A stretch of DNA of 17,231 bases from UBA9630 sp037137555 (GTDB lineage: Bacteria; Patescibacteriota; Minisyncoccia; Moranbacterales; UBA2206). The DNA is taken from the NCBI GenBank assembly GCA_037137555.1, contig JBAXKA010000018.1, forward strand, positions 1-17,231. Direction: 5' to 3'. A model generated the notes under the pieces. That model was given only the letters and a program-made list of their open reading frames with translations. It searched no databases and was not told the origin of the DNA. The position numbers were made by a program, and so were the translations under genes. Below are positions 5,882-13,093 of the stretch, one piece after another. Position 1 is the first letter of the stretch. The number at the start of each line of letters is the position of its first letter.

Positions 5882-6997
5882 TTATAAAAATAAACTCTTT
5901 AAATATTTTTCTGCCAAAACTATATCAATATTACCCAAAGTTTTTTCTTGTTTTAATTCTTTCACCACTTGTGTTCCTTTGAGAGAATATTTTTCACAAA
6001 AATAATTGAGGTTTTTGCTTAAATTTCCGTCAGACAACTTGGCTTCAATTAGTTCAGCTATAGCTCCATTTTCCACCAAAGCAAAATCAACTTCCTGCCC
6101 GGTTTTCGTGCGCAAATATTTCAAATCATATTCCTTTCCCGTTGAATCAGCTTTTCCCAAAACATGTTTCAGGAGACTCACAGCTACAAAATTTTCAAAA
6201 CGCGCTCCATCATCACCTAAAACTAGTCCGGTATCAAAAAAATAAACCTTAGGTTCTTTAAGGATGGAGCGGGCAATATTTTTTGAGTAAGGAAAAACTC
6301 TAAAAATAATAAATAGACTTTCAAAAATTTCTACATATTTCTTAGCAGTCAATGGAGAAATTTGTGCGTCTTCAGCTATAGATTTATAGGATACTGGTGA
6401 GCCAACTTTTGTCCGTAGCAACTCAAAAACAATTTTGATTGCACGAAAATTATGAATAGTTTCAAAATCCAAAATATCTACGCGAATTAGTCCGTCGATA
6501 TATTGACTTCGCCAACGATCCGCCTCCACTTCATCACTTGCCAGAAAAGGCTCAGGGAATCCTCCTCTTTGCATAAATCTTTCTGTCTCATATTTCTCTA
6601 CTTTTAGTTCTGTCAAAGAAAAAGGCAATAGGCGATGGACGAAAAATCTGCCCGAGAGAGCATCACCAGTTTGGCGAAAAGTATTCAGTCTCGCACTACC
6701 AGTAACAATAATTTTTTGCTCGGTTTTTTTTGTGTCAAAAACTCCTTTGAGATAATTTTTCCAGCCTTTCATTTTATGCAGTTCATCTAAAATTAAAAAA
6801 TCCGTTTTTTCCGGCCAAGCTTCTTTTTTAATGATTTCCCTATCGCCCAAGCTATCATAATTAAGATAAACCGTATTAGCATAATTCTTACCAATTTCTT
6901 TCGCTAGCCAGGTTTTGCCAACCTGCCTCGGCCCAACCAAAAAAACCATTTTTTTGGCTAAATCCTTGATTATTTGCTCAGTTTGTTTGCGATACAT
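5882..6997 (-). CDS. AAA ATPase with DUF4143 domain
   Basis: The intact 371-aa paralogue of the neighbouring pseudogene. It has Walker A GPRQVGKT (22-29), Walker B FLILDE (67-72), the sensor GSARLNTFRQ (100-109), and GDALSGRFF (111-119), which is typical of this family. A winged-helix-like stretch follows (about 195-225), then PKVYFFDTGL (249-258) and a DUF4143 C-terminus with PD-(D/E)xK-like residues Glu302, Asp304, Glu318 and Lys320 (QEVDFALV ... LIEAK). Such proteins are cytoplasmic ATP-binding proteins, often in many copies per genome. Roles in DNA handling, defence or mobility have been suggested but are not settled. A promoter lies inside an array of inverted repeats upstream. There is no Shine-Dalgarno. 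Confidence 0.9.
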   Translation of the reverse strand: MYRKQTEQIIKDLAKKMVFLVGPRQVGKTWLAKEIGKNYANTVYLNYDSLGDREIIKKEAWPEKTDFLILDELHKMKGWKNYLKGVFDTKKTEQKIIVTGSARLNTFRQTGDALSGRFFVHRLLPFSLTELKVEKYETERFMQRGGFPEPFLASDEVEADRWRSQYIDGLIRVDILDFETIHNFRAIKIVFELLRTKVGSPVSYKSIAEDAQISPLTAKKYVEIFESLFIIFRVFPYSKNIARSILKEPKVYFFDTGLVLGDDGARFENFVAVSLLKHVLGKADSTGKEYDLKYLRTKTGQEVDFALVENGAIAELIEAKLSDGNLSKNLNYFCEKYSLKGTQVVKELKQEKTLGNIDIVLAEKYLKSLFL

Positions 6998-7021
6998 AGT
7001 TTTTAGCTTAATTATTTATAT

Positions 7022-7083
7022 GACTATTGTATACCATATTATATAATAGTCAAGACTATTGCACAATATGCTATCGAATAGTC
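7022..7083. repeat. Two tandem 30-bp inverted-repeat units over the ATPase promoter
   Basis: GACTATT (7022-7028) and AATAGTC (7045-7051) form one unit with a 16-base gap. GACTATT (7054-7060) and AATAGTC (7077-7083) form a second unit with exactly the same gap, 2 bases away. The period is 32 bases, about three helical turns. The promoter of the ATPase gene lies within, so this is a strong operator candidate. Confidence 0.65.
7038..7066 (-). promoter_or_regulatory. Promoter of the second DUF4143 ATPase gene
   Basis: On the minus strand TTGTGC, a 17-base spacer and a perfect TATAAT occur inside the double inverted-repeat array, about 40 bases before the ATG. The -10 abuts one repeat half-site and the spacer contains the two inner half-sites. 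Confidence 0.5.
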
Positions 7084-7139
7084 AATTAACCCGTTGTTTA
7101 CAGCTAATAAAAGAAGTCCTTTATTATAATATACAAAAA

Positions 7140-7148
7140 TGCTAAAAT
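7140..7148 (+). promoter_or_regulatory. Extended -10 of the GNAT gene
   Basis: TGC-TAAAAT lies 29 bases before the ATG and fits the TGC-TANNNT form seen at seven other genes here. The -35 region (TTTATT) is weak. Confidence 0.4.
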
Positions 7149-7177
7149 ATAATTACTTAATTTTTTAAAATAATTTT

Positions 7178-7675
7178 ATGCCAAAAATAACCATCCGTTA
7201 TCAAAAAGTGATTGATGCCAAAAAATTTTATGAGATTTTAAATAATCCTAATTTTGTTTTTATTACGGCTAAGCCAAAAACTATCCAAGAAGAAAAGGAC
7301 TGGCTAAAAAACAATCTCGCGTGGAGAAAAAATAATACAGTTTGGAATTATTCAATTCTCTTTGATAATTTAGTTGTTGGTGCTGTTGGTATAAAAATAA
7401 ATTCTCACAGAAAGTTTATTGGAGAAATTGGCTATCTTCTTGATGAAAATTATTGGGGACAAGGTATTGCAACAAAAGCAGTTAAGCTAGTTGAAAAAGA
7501 AGGTTTTGAAAAACTTGGATTAACAAGAATCGAAATTATTATGCAACCAGAAAATAAAGCTAGTGAAAAAGTTGCCCTAAAATGTGGTTATAAAAAAGAA
7601 GGATTGCTTAAAAAAGCGATTGATGGAAATGACGGGAAAAAGAAAGATGCTTTGATTTATGCGAAAGTTTTATAA
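7178..7675 (+). CDS. GNAT-family N-acetyltransferase (RimJ/RimL-like)
   Basis: A 165-aa protein with the GNAT fold that transfers an acetyl group from acetyl-CoA. The acetyl-CoA motif is YWGQGIATKAVKLV (92-105), preceded by the strand EIGYLLDE (83-90). The later part LTRIEIIMQPENKASEKVALKCGYKKEG (115-142) is the classic RimJ/RimL-type ending, in which an Asn/Ser-containing turn precedes 'A-x-x-x-GYxxEG'. Its substrate may be an N-terminal amine of a protein or a small molecule; sequence does not tell. It is transcribed alone on the plus strand from the extended -10 at 7140 and ends at the bidirectional terminator 7684-7713. No Shine-Dalgarno is seen. Confidence 0.9.
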   Translation: MPKITIRYQKVIDAKKFYEILNNPNFVFITAKPKTIQEEKDWLKNNLAWRKNNTVWNYSILFDNLVVGAVGIKINSHRKFIGEIGYLLDENYWGQGIATKAVKLVEKEGFEKLGLTRIEIIMQPENKASEKVALKCGYKKEGLLKKAIDGNDGKKKDALIYAKVL

Positions 7676-7683
7676 AAAATAAT

Positions 7684-7713
7684 CCCCTTAACTGAAATTA
7701 TCCAGCCAAGGGG
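7684..7713. terminator. Bidirectional terminator
   Basis: CCCCTT (7684-7689) and AAGGGG (7708-7713), with an inner CTG/CAG, form a hairpin. T-rich runs lie on both sides (ATTTTTTTC on the plus strand, ATTATTTTTTA on the minus). It separates the GNAT gene from the convergent dxs operon. Confidence 0.75.
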
Positions 7714-7730
7714 TTGAGGGCATATTTTTT

Positions 7731-7934
7731 TCAGGCGCGAATCACATTATTGATATCAGCTTCGAATATGCTGACATTTGCACCGTCTTTTGTTATGCCC
7801 GTTATTGGATCTTTTGAAATATCAAAAGAATCGCCAGTGATAATAATTGATGTGCCATCTTTTTTGTCGATACGGATATCAAAACCATCGACATAAGCAC
7901 TTGCCAATTCATACCCTACAAAACTTTTTGTCAT
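7731..7934 (-). CDS. Small 67-aa protein of unknown function, dxs operon
   Basis: I do not recognise this protein. It is predicted to be mostly beta strand: FVGYELASAYVDGFDIRIDKK, then TSIIITGDSFDISKD, then VSIFEADINNVIRA, and it has no cysteine, signal peptide or membrane span. Evidence that it is real is good. AAGGAGA, an excellent Shine-Dalgarno, lies inside the last codons of dxs, 7 bases before the ATG. The start comes one base after the dxs stop, and the reading frame ends 17 bases before a terminator. The strong ribosome site suggests it may be made in larger amounts than Dxs from the same mRNA. It has no known link to isoprenoid synthesis. Confidence 0.7.
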   Translation of the reverse strand: MTKSFVGYELASAYVDGFDIRIDKKDGTSIIITGDSFDISKDPITGITKDGANVSIFEADINNVIRA

Positions 7935-7935
7935 T

Positions 7936-9813
7936 TTATGGTCTCCTTGTGGTGTAGTTTATAAATTTCGTGATTGATTTCAATATCCCATCTTCATCCA
8001 AGCCAATTTCCGCTAGAATTTCTTCACGCAATCCATGAGAGAGAAATTGATCAGGCAGGCCTAGATTTTTAACTTTTACGGAAATATTTTCTTGCATAAA
8101 AAATTCATTCACGGCACTGCCTGCTCCACCCAAAATTGTATTATCTTCCACGGTTACAAAATATTTATGCGTTTTGGCTAATTTTCGCAAAAGTTTTTCA
8201 TCTAGTGGTTTTACGAAGCGCATATCAACCAGTGTTCCTTGTATTATTTTGGTGGCATATTTACTGCGACCAACCATCGTGCCGAAAGCAAGGATAGCAA
8301 CATCTTTTCCCGTGCTAATTATTTTAGCTTTTCCAATTTCAATTGATTGATTTATTTTTCCACCACATCCGCAAAGATTTTTGCCTTTTGGATATCGCAC
8401 TGCCGCTGGACCAATATAATTATAGCCCGCTTCAAGCATAGCATAACATTCATGTTCATCAGAAGGTGCCATCACAATGAGATTTGGCACTATTCGCAAG
8501 AAAGCTAAATCAAAACTGCCCGCATGACTAGCTCCATCTGGCCCAACAATTCCCGCTCTGTCAATTGCCAAAAGAATATCTAAATTTTGAATCGCAATGT
8601 CATGAATTAATTGGTCATAAGCTCGTTGCAAAAAAGAAGAATAGATTGCGATGACTGGTTTTTTGTTTTGCAAGGCTAAGCCGGACGCAAAAGTAAGAGC
8701 ATGCTGTTCTGCAATACCAACATCATGATAGCGTTTAGGAAAAATTTTGCTAAATTTAATAAGACCGGATCCACTTGTCATCGCTGGAGTAATCGCATGT
8801 AATCTTGAATCGCTTTTGGCCTTTTCGCAAATCCAATGAGAAAAAACATCTGAATAAGTAACATTTTTTTTGGCACAATCGTTTTTTTGTCCAATTGTTA
8901 CATCAAAAGGACTAACAGCGTGCAAAGAAAAATGATCTTTTTCAGCTGGCGCATAACCTTTGCCTTTTTTTGTGATCACATGTAAAAAACGAGGGCCTTT
9001 TATTTTTTTTAAATTAGTCAGCACTTCAATCAGCGTTTTCGTGTCATGTCCGTCAATTGGTCCATAATATTTAAAACCTAATTCCTCAAATAATGTTCCT
9101 GGTGTGATTATTCCTCTGGCTTGAATTCCCGCTTTATGTACAAATTTCTGCACAGTGGGTATTTTTTCTAAAATTTCTAAGCCTTTATCTCGCAAATTAA
9201 CATAAGCCGGCGAAGAAATTAGTCGAGTTAAATATTTTTCCATGCCACCCACATTCGGCGAAATAGACATCTTATTGTCATTCAGCACAACCAAAACATC
9301 TGACTTAATATCGCCAGCATGATTAAGTGCTTCAAATGCCATACCGGCACCAAGTGCACCATCACCAATTACAGCCACAATTGCTGGTGCATTTTTTGTG
9401 TTTTTATTTGCCACCGCCATGCCTATTGCTGCGCCAATCGAAGTGCTTGTGTGACCAACATTCAAAGCATCATATTCACTTTCTTCTCTCCTGGGAAATG
9501 GCGACAGACCATTTTTTTTTCTGATTGTATGCAATCTGTTTTTCCGCCCGGTTAAAATTTTATGGGCGTAAGATTGATGACCAACATCCCAAATCAATAA
9601 ATCTTTTGGTGTGTCAAAAACATAATGCAAAGCTACTGTCAATTCAATTACGCCCAAATTCGATCCGAGATGACCACCACTTTTTGCAACACTCTCAATT
9701 AAAAAAGCGCGAATCTCTTCACAAAGTTTTGGCAATTTTTCTTGAGAAAGTTTTTTTAAATCAGCAGGAAAATTAACCGAGTCCAATATTTGCACAGACT
9801 TATCTTTTTTCAT
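7936..9813 (-). CDS. dxs: 1-deoxy-D-xylulose-5-phosphate synthase
   Basis: Dxs joins pyruvate and glyceraldehyde 3-phosphate, using thiamine diphosphate, to make the first MEP-pathway intermediate, also used for thiamine and pyridoxal. At 625 aa it is full length (E. coli 620). It has KSGGHLGSNLG (44-54) with His48, WDVGHQSYAHKILTGR (75-90) and GHTSTS (120-125). The ThDP motif starts at GDG (150-152) and ends at NDN (178-180). The transketolase pyrimidine domain has DVGIAEQHA (364-372) with the proton-relay Glu369, and a C-terminal transketolase domain follows. The ATG overlaps the TGA of the upstream 220-aa gene in ATGA, so translation is coupled. The 67-aa gene follows one base after. None of the other MEP genes is in the window. 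Confidence 0.98.
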   Translation of the reverse strand: MKKDKSVQILDSVNFPADLKKLSQEKLPKLCEEIRAFLIESVAKSGGHLGSNLGVIELTVALHYVFDTPKDLLIWDVGHQSYAHKILTGRKNRLHTIRKKNGLSPFPRREESEYDALNVGHTSTSIGAAIGMAVANKNTKNAPAIVAVIGDGALGAGMAFEALNHAGDIKSDVLVVLNDNKMSISPNVGGMEKYLTRLISSPAYVNLRDKGLEILEKIPTVQKFVHKAGIQARGIITPGTLFEELGFKYYGPIDGHDTKTLIEVLTNLKKIKGPRFLHVITKKGKGYAPAEKDHFSLHAVSPFDVTIGQKNDCAKKNVTYSDVFSHWICEKAKSDSRLHAITPAMTSGSGLIKFSKIFPKRYHDVGIAEQHALTFASGLALQNKKPVIAIYSSFLQRAYDQLIHDIAIQNLDILLAIDRAGIVGPDGASHAGSFDLAFLRIVPNLIVMAPSDEHECYAMLEAGYNYIGPAAVRYPKGKNLCGCGGKINQSIEIGKAKIISTGKDVAILAFGTMVGRSKYATKIIQGTLVDMRFVKPLDEKLLRKLAKTHKYFVTVEDNTILGGAGSAVNEFFMQENISVKVKNLGLPDQFLSHGLREEILAEIGLDEDGILKSITKFINYTTRRP

Positions 9814-10472
9814 ACAATCTCCTCTTGCACGACTAATAATTTTTTTATTACTAATGCATCTTGTTCTAGTTCTTTCACCGTGTCAATTATTTCACGGGAT
9901 TCTGTTGCTAGTTTAGGCAATTTACTTAATAAAATACTAATCGTTTTGAGTGTAACTTTTTCTTCAATATATTTAGCTAAAATAGCATACCATAAAACAA
10001 ATGTTTGCCTGTCAACTTCGATTTTCAGATTAACTCGCGGTGGATTGCGAAAATAACTTGTCATTTTTTCCCAATTATTATAATTGTCATACAACAAAAC
10101 ATCTTCTAGTAATTTAACTGGACGACCAAATAAATCGCTGGTTCTTTTTAATTTATAGAAATTTTGCTGATTGAGAATTTCTTCGCGACGCATATCGCAA
10201 TAAAGATGAAACTTCCAACCCGCCTCAAACGAAGTCAGCCCAGAAAAATCCAAATTAAGCGGTTCGAATCTGAGATGAGTGTCTTTTCTTTTTATACTTG
10301 GCTCAATCATACGAATATCAGGGAAAACCACACCCAAAATAAATTCGTCCTTATTTATTTTATGATGCTGGTTTATTTTTTCTTCATCCAAAAAATCATT
10401 TTCCGCTTTTCTATTTTCAAGCCGATCAAAATATTTTTTAGCATAAATAATATGCGCAATTTGTGAGGCCAT
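9810..10472 (-). CDS. Putative zinc-dependent phospholipase C-like helical hydrolase
   Basis: A 220-aa, mostly helical protein. The pattern H7 (SQIAHIIYAKK), then FILGVVFPDI with Gly47, Pro51 and Asp52, then His66 (DTHLRFE), then FHLYCDM with His89 and Asp93 resembles the metal-ligand layout of the Zn-dependent phospholipase C / S1-P1 nuclease fold (H..., GxxxPD, H, HxxxD). This is my reading of the motif, not a firm family match; activity and substrate are unknown. The second half is a Leu/Lys-rich helical region with a coiled-coil-like tail. No signal peptide is seen, so it should be cytoplasmic. A -10 (TAAAAT) sits 6 bases before the ATG, implying a leaderless mRNA. Its stop overlaps the dxs start by 4 bases, making it the first gene of the dxs operon. 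Confidence 0.6.
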   Translation of the reverse strand: MASQIAHIIYAKKYFDRLENRKAENDFLDEEKINQHHKINKDEFILGVVFPDIRMIEPSIKRKDTHLRFEPLNLDFSGLTSFEAGWKFHLYCDMRREEILNQQNFYKLKRTSDLFGRPVKLLEDVLLYDNYNNWEKMTSYFRNPPRVNLKIEVDRQTFVLWYAILAKYIEEKVTLKTISILLSKLPKLATESREIIDTVKELEQDALVIKKLLVVQEEIV

Positions 10473-10478
10473 TTATTT

Positions 10479-10484
10479 ATTTTA
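10479..10484 (-). promoter_or_regulatory. -10 of the dxs operon, leaderless
   Basis: On the minus strand TAAAAT is followed by 6 bases and the ATG of the 220-aa gene. An overlapping TATTTT is an alternative. No extended TG or clear -35 is present, so this is weaker than the rplS and folD sites. Confidence 0.35.
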
Positions 10485-10492
10485 AAATAGTT

Positions 10493-10629
10493 GTCATCCT
10501 GAGCGGAGTCCGTACTCGGACGCAGTCGAAGGATCTGCTTGCTGTAATCGTAGTTTTCACTATTTACAGCAACACTTACGATAATTAATAGCAGATTCTT
10601 CGACTTCGCTACGCTTCGCTCAGAATGAC
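10493..10629. repeat. Long palindromic repeat (GTCATYCTGAGCG type)
   Basis: The outer arms GTCATCCTGAGCG...GTCGAAGGATCTGC and GCAGATTCTTCGAC...CGCTCAGAATGAC are inverted copies with a few mismatches, about 50 bases apart. The left arm carries a nested hairpin, GTCCG-TACT-CGGAC (10508-10521). The type GTCATYCTGAGCG...GAAGRATCT is familiar to me as a dispersed repeat in many bacteria. It lies between the cca stop and the dxs operon start and could also end cca transcription. Confidence 0.8.
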
Positions 10630-10637
10630 AAGAATGC

Positions 10638-12176
10638 TTAACTAACTTTGTGTTTTTTCTTAATCAACTCATCTTCTTTCTTTTGCTCAGCTTTTATTTT
10701 TTCTTCTGCCATTTTGCGTAAATCTTCCACATTAATTTTAGCCAGTTTTTTTGCCATCAGCAAAAGATTCTCTCTCTCGTTTAGTTTCGGATCATCAATG
10801 ACATTTGAAAGTAATACTGCGAGAATTGCTCCAATTTTTGGTCCGGGAATAACCGCAAGTTCTTGCATTAAATCATGGCCATTAATTTTTAATTGTTTAG
10901 CTGAAATTGGATCTTGTGAAACTTTCTCAACCATAAATTGAAAATGACGCAGTTTATAGGGCACAGCCTTTGGCACTCCACTACCCAATCGATCAGCGAT
11001 TCGCACATCGATTAAATCGCCAATATTTTCTAGCCCAATTTTTTGCACCACTCTTCTCACTCCAGCCTCACCAACTTCATCAACATTATAATAAAACATA
11101 TGATTACGCACAAGAAGCATCACCTGATCAATTATGCGCCGAGAAAATTTTAAGCGTTCCAGAATATTTTTAGTTATGCGTTCTCCGATATATTCATGAT
11201 TATAGAAAGTGGCATTTTCTCCTTCGCCTTTTTTTGATTGAGGCTTGCCGATATCATGAAAAAGTGCCGCTAGGCGCACCTCGAGTTTTCCTGAAGGACA
11301 TTTTTCCAGGCTAGCGACTAAATGTTTATAAACAGTATTGTATGGACCATGATAATGATGATGACTTTGCAAAACATTGATACCATTTTCAATTTCTGGT
11401 AAAATTATTTTTAAAATCCCCGCTTCTTGCAAAAGTTCAATGCCTTTTGCTGGCGATTTAGATAAAATAATTTTTATTAGTTCATCCTTGATTCGCTCTG
11501 GAGAAATAAATCTTAAATTATCCGCATTTTTTTGAATAGCCAGAAAAGTTTTTGTTTCGATTGTGAAATCCAGCGTCACTGAAAAGCGAATCGCCCGCAT
11601 CATTCGCAGTGCATCTTCATTAAATCTTTCACCAGCATCTCCCACCGCTCGAATTATTTTTTTTTCAAGATCTTCTTGACCACCAAAATAATCAACAATA
11701 TCCAGTCCCCTCTCCTTACTAAGGAGAGGGTCAGGGTGAGGTGTATTTTTCTTAGAATCTATTACCACTTTCATAGCTAAAGCATTAACCGTGAAATCTC
11801 TTCGTGATAAATCATCTTCCAGTGTTTTCGCAAATTTTATTTCATCAGGATGTCTTTTGTCAGAATATTTTGATTCAACACGATAGGTTGTCACTTCAAC
11901 TATTTCCACCACCTCAAGCATGTCATTTTCTTTTTTCCTGATTTTTATACCCACTGTTCCAAATTGATTTTCATAAACTGAGTCGGGAAATAATTTTTGT
12001 GTTTCCTCGGGCAGAGCGTTAGTTGCAATATCCCAATCCTTGGGCGTTAATTCCATTAGCAAATCCCGCACACACCCACCAACGAGATATACTTCAAATC
12101 CAGCAGTTTGCAATTCATCCAAAACGGCAAGAATATGCATAGGAATATTAAAATTTAATTTACGCTCTTTTTTCAT
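10638..12176 (-). CDS. cca: CCA tRNA nucleotidyltransferase (class II, HD domain)
   Basis: Adds or repairs the 3' CCA of tRNAs from CTP and ATP, without a template. The 512-aa protein has the nucleotidyltransferase head LVGGCVRDLL (31-40) with the metal-binding Asp47 and Asp49 in DWDIATN, motif RRDFTVNALAM (125-135), YFGGQEDL (163-170) and ERFNEDALRMMRAIRF (183-198), an RNA-binding neck, and an HD domain with HDIGKP (307-312). It is needed here because six of the seven intact tRNAs lack an encoded CCA. Residues 144-157 (NTPHPDPLLSKERG) come from a palindromic repeat inserted in frame. A -10 lies 6 bases before the ATG, so the mRNA is probably leaderless. The C-terminal tail is Lys/Glu-rich and probably disordered. 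Confidence 0.93.
   Translation of the reverse strand: MKKERKLNFNIPMHILAVLDELQTAGFEVYLVGGCVRDLLMELTPKDWDIATNALPEETQKLFPDSVYENQFGTVGIKIRKKENDMLEVVEIVEVTTYRVESKYSDKRHPDEIKFAKTLEDDLSRRDFTVNALAMKVVIDSKKNTPHPDPLLSKERGLDIVDYFGGQEDLEKKIIRAVGDAGERFNEDALRMMRAIRFSVTLDFTIETKTFLAIQKNADNLRFISPERIKDELIKIILSKSPAKGIELLQEAGILKIILPEIENGINVLQSHHHYHGPYNTVYKHLVASLEKCPSGKLEVRLAALFHDIGKPQSKKGEGENATFYNHEYIGERITKNILERLKFSRRIIDQVMLLVRNHMFYYNVDEVGEAGVRRVVQKIGLENIGDLIDVRIADRLGSGVPKAVPYKLRHFQFMVEKVSQDPISAKQLKINGHDLMQELAVIPGPKIGAILAVLLSNVIDDPKLNERENLLLMAKKLAKINVEDLRKMAEEKIKAEQKKEDELIKKKHKVS
11703..11743. repeat. In-frame palindromic repeat inside cca
   Basis: CCCTCTCCTT (11708-11717) and AAGGAGAGGG (11721-11730) form a perfect 10-bp hairpin with a 3-base loop, flanked by GTC-AGGGTGAGG. 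Translated in the cca frame it yields HPDPLLSKERG. I recall this repeat and near-identical peptides (such as HPNPLPQGERG) scattered within and between genes of many bacteria. The peptide has no counterpart in normal CCA enzymes. Confidence 0.8.
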
Positions 12177-12182
12177 GATAAT

Positions 12183-12191
12183 AGTCTAGCA
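12183..12191 (-). promoter_or_regulatory. cca extended -10 promoter, leaderless
   Basis: On the minus strand TGC-TAGACT is followed by 6 bases and the cca ATG. The hexamer matches consensus at 4 of 6 positions and the TG extension is present. Confidence 0.45.
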
Positions 12192-12204
12192 AAAATTTTC
12201 TAAC

Positions 12205-12232
12205 TGGACAAATTAGAAAAATGGTATATTAT
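12205..12232 (+). promoter_or_regulatory. Promoter of the 267-aa gene
   Basis: TGGACA, a 16-base spacer and TATTAT precede the plus-strand gene by about 58 bases. It diverges from the cca promoter 14 bases away. Confidence 0.45.
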
Positions 12233-12289
12233 ACCAAGTCAGAGCTAAAGCTTTGAAGTTCTTAAAAAATTCAACAAGAGGGGGACAAT

Positions 12290-13093
12290 ATGCAAAAAAA
12301 AATTCAAGAAGTCAGGGCAATGGCGTATAGAATGATCGCGGGAAAAGCCAATAAAAATTTCAATAATGCCTTTGATTTATTGAAAAATTTTCCTTTCGAT
12401 TTTTCCACAGAACGAGGCATGAGCCAACAACAGATTGCATTTTTGAATCTGAAGTTGGATGGTTGTGGTTGCCTCGGAAAAGTTGCACAAGCTGGTGCGA
12501 TGGTGGAAAAAAAATTTCCAGACGCCAAGTTAATGTTTGGCGAAGTGTTGGAGGATTTTTTCTGCAATATTCTTTTGGATATGCTAAAAAAAGAAATTAC
12601 CCAGCCAGATTCTTTTTTTGAAGAACTTTTAATGTATGAGGAGCCACACAGCGTTCTTTTGGTCGATGGAAAGCAGTTTGAGCCACTTTCCATTCCGTAT
12701 CAACAGGATATTGCCCATTCGAAAATAGCGGTACTGCCTTTTTGGGAGGCAGTAACGGCATCAATCTTGATTTCAACGGCGTGGGTAGAGCATAATCCTC
12801 ACCGTAAGGTCAAAATTCTCGCTGAAGCTGAGATGATTTGTCCTGGCATGACTGCGGTGAAGGAAAATCTAGCTAGTTGCTTGTTGCTACTAAACAGAAA
12901 ACAATATTCAATCAAGCTAGCCGAAGAAATTCTCGTAGTTCGTCCAACAGCGAGATTGATGTATTTTTTGTTTATCTTAACCGAAGACGAAAAATACATT
13001 AAAATGATTGAAGAAAAATATTCCTCAAGAGTAGTTGATTTGCTAGAAAAGGAGGTGATAGAAAATGAGCGACGAACTCTTCAAGAAGATTAG
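12290..13093 (+). CDS. Helical-repeat protein of unknown function (267 aa)
   Basis: I do not recognise a family. The start is well supported: AGAGGGGG lies 5 bases before the ATG. The product is largely alpha-helical, with a Cys-Gly-Cys turn (DGCGCLGK, 57-64), and the last 100 residues read like TPR-type helix pairs (KILAEAEMICPG, AVKENLASCLLLLNRKQYSIKLAEEILVVRP, ARLMYFLFILTEDEKY). TPR-like repeats would suggest a protein-binding scaffold. There is no signal peptide or clear membrane segment. The 55-aa H-box-like gene overlaps its last 29 bases, with the ribosome site inside this gene, so the two are translationally coupled. The unit ends at the pseudoknot-like terminator 13237-13281. Confidence 0.65.
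   Translation: MQKKIQEVRAMAYRMIAGKANKNFNNAFDLLKNFPFDFSTERGMSQQQIAFLNLKLDGCGCLGKVAQAGAMVEKKFPDAKLMFGEVLEDFFCNILLDMLKKEITQPDSFFEELLMYEEPHSVLLVDGKQFEPLSIPYQQDIAHSKIAVLPFWEAVTASILISTAWVEHNPHRKVKILAEAEMICPGMTAVKENLASCLLLLNRKQYSIKLAEEILVVRPTARLMYFLFILTEDEKYIKMIEEKYSSRVVDLLEKEVIENERRTLQED
13049..13058 (+). promoter_or_regulatory. Consensus Shine-Dalgarno for the 55-aa gene
   Basis: AAGGAGGTGA is a near-perfect complement of the 16S rRNA 3' end and lies 6 bases before ATG 13065, inside the 3' end of the 267-aa gene. It fixes the start of the overlapping small gene. Confidence 0.75.

Noticed and set aside
7022..7083. Short CRISPR-like array
   Set aside because: The repeated GACTATT/AATAGTC units are inverted arms of 7 bases over a promoter, with only two units and no spacer-like segments.
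9319..9776. Several plus-strand open frames opposite dxs
   Set aside because: They are antisense shadows of a full-length, motif-complete dxs gene and have Cys/His-rich, family-free peptides.
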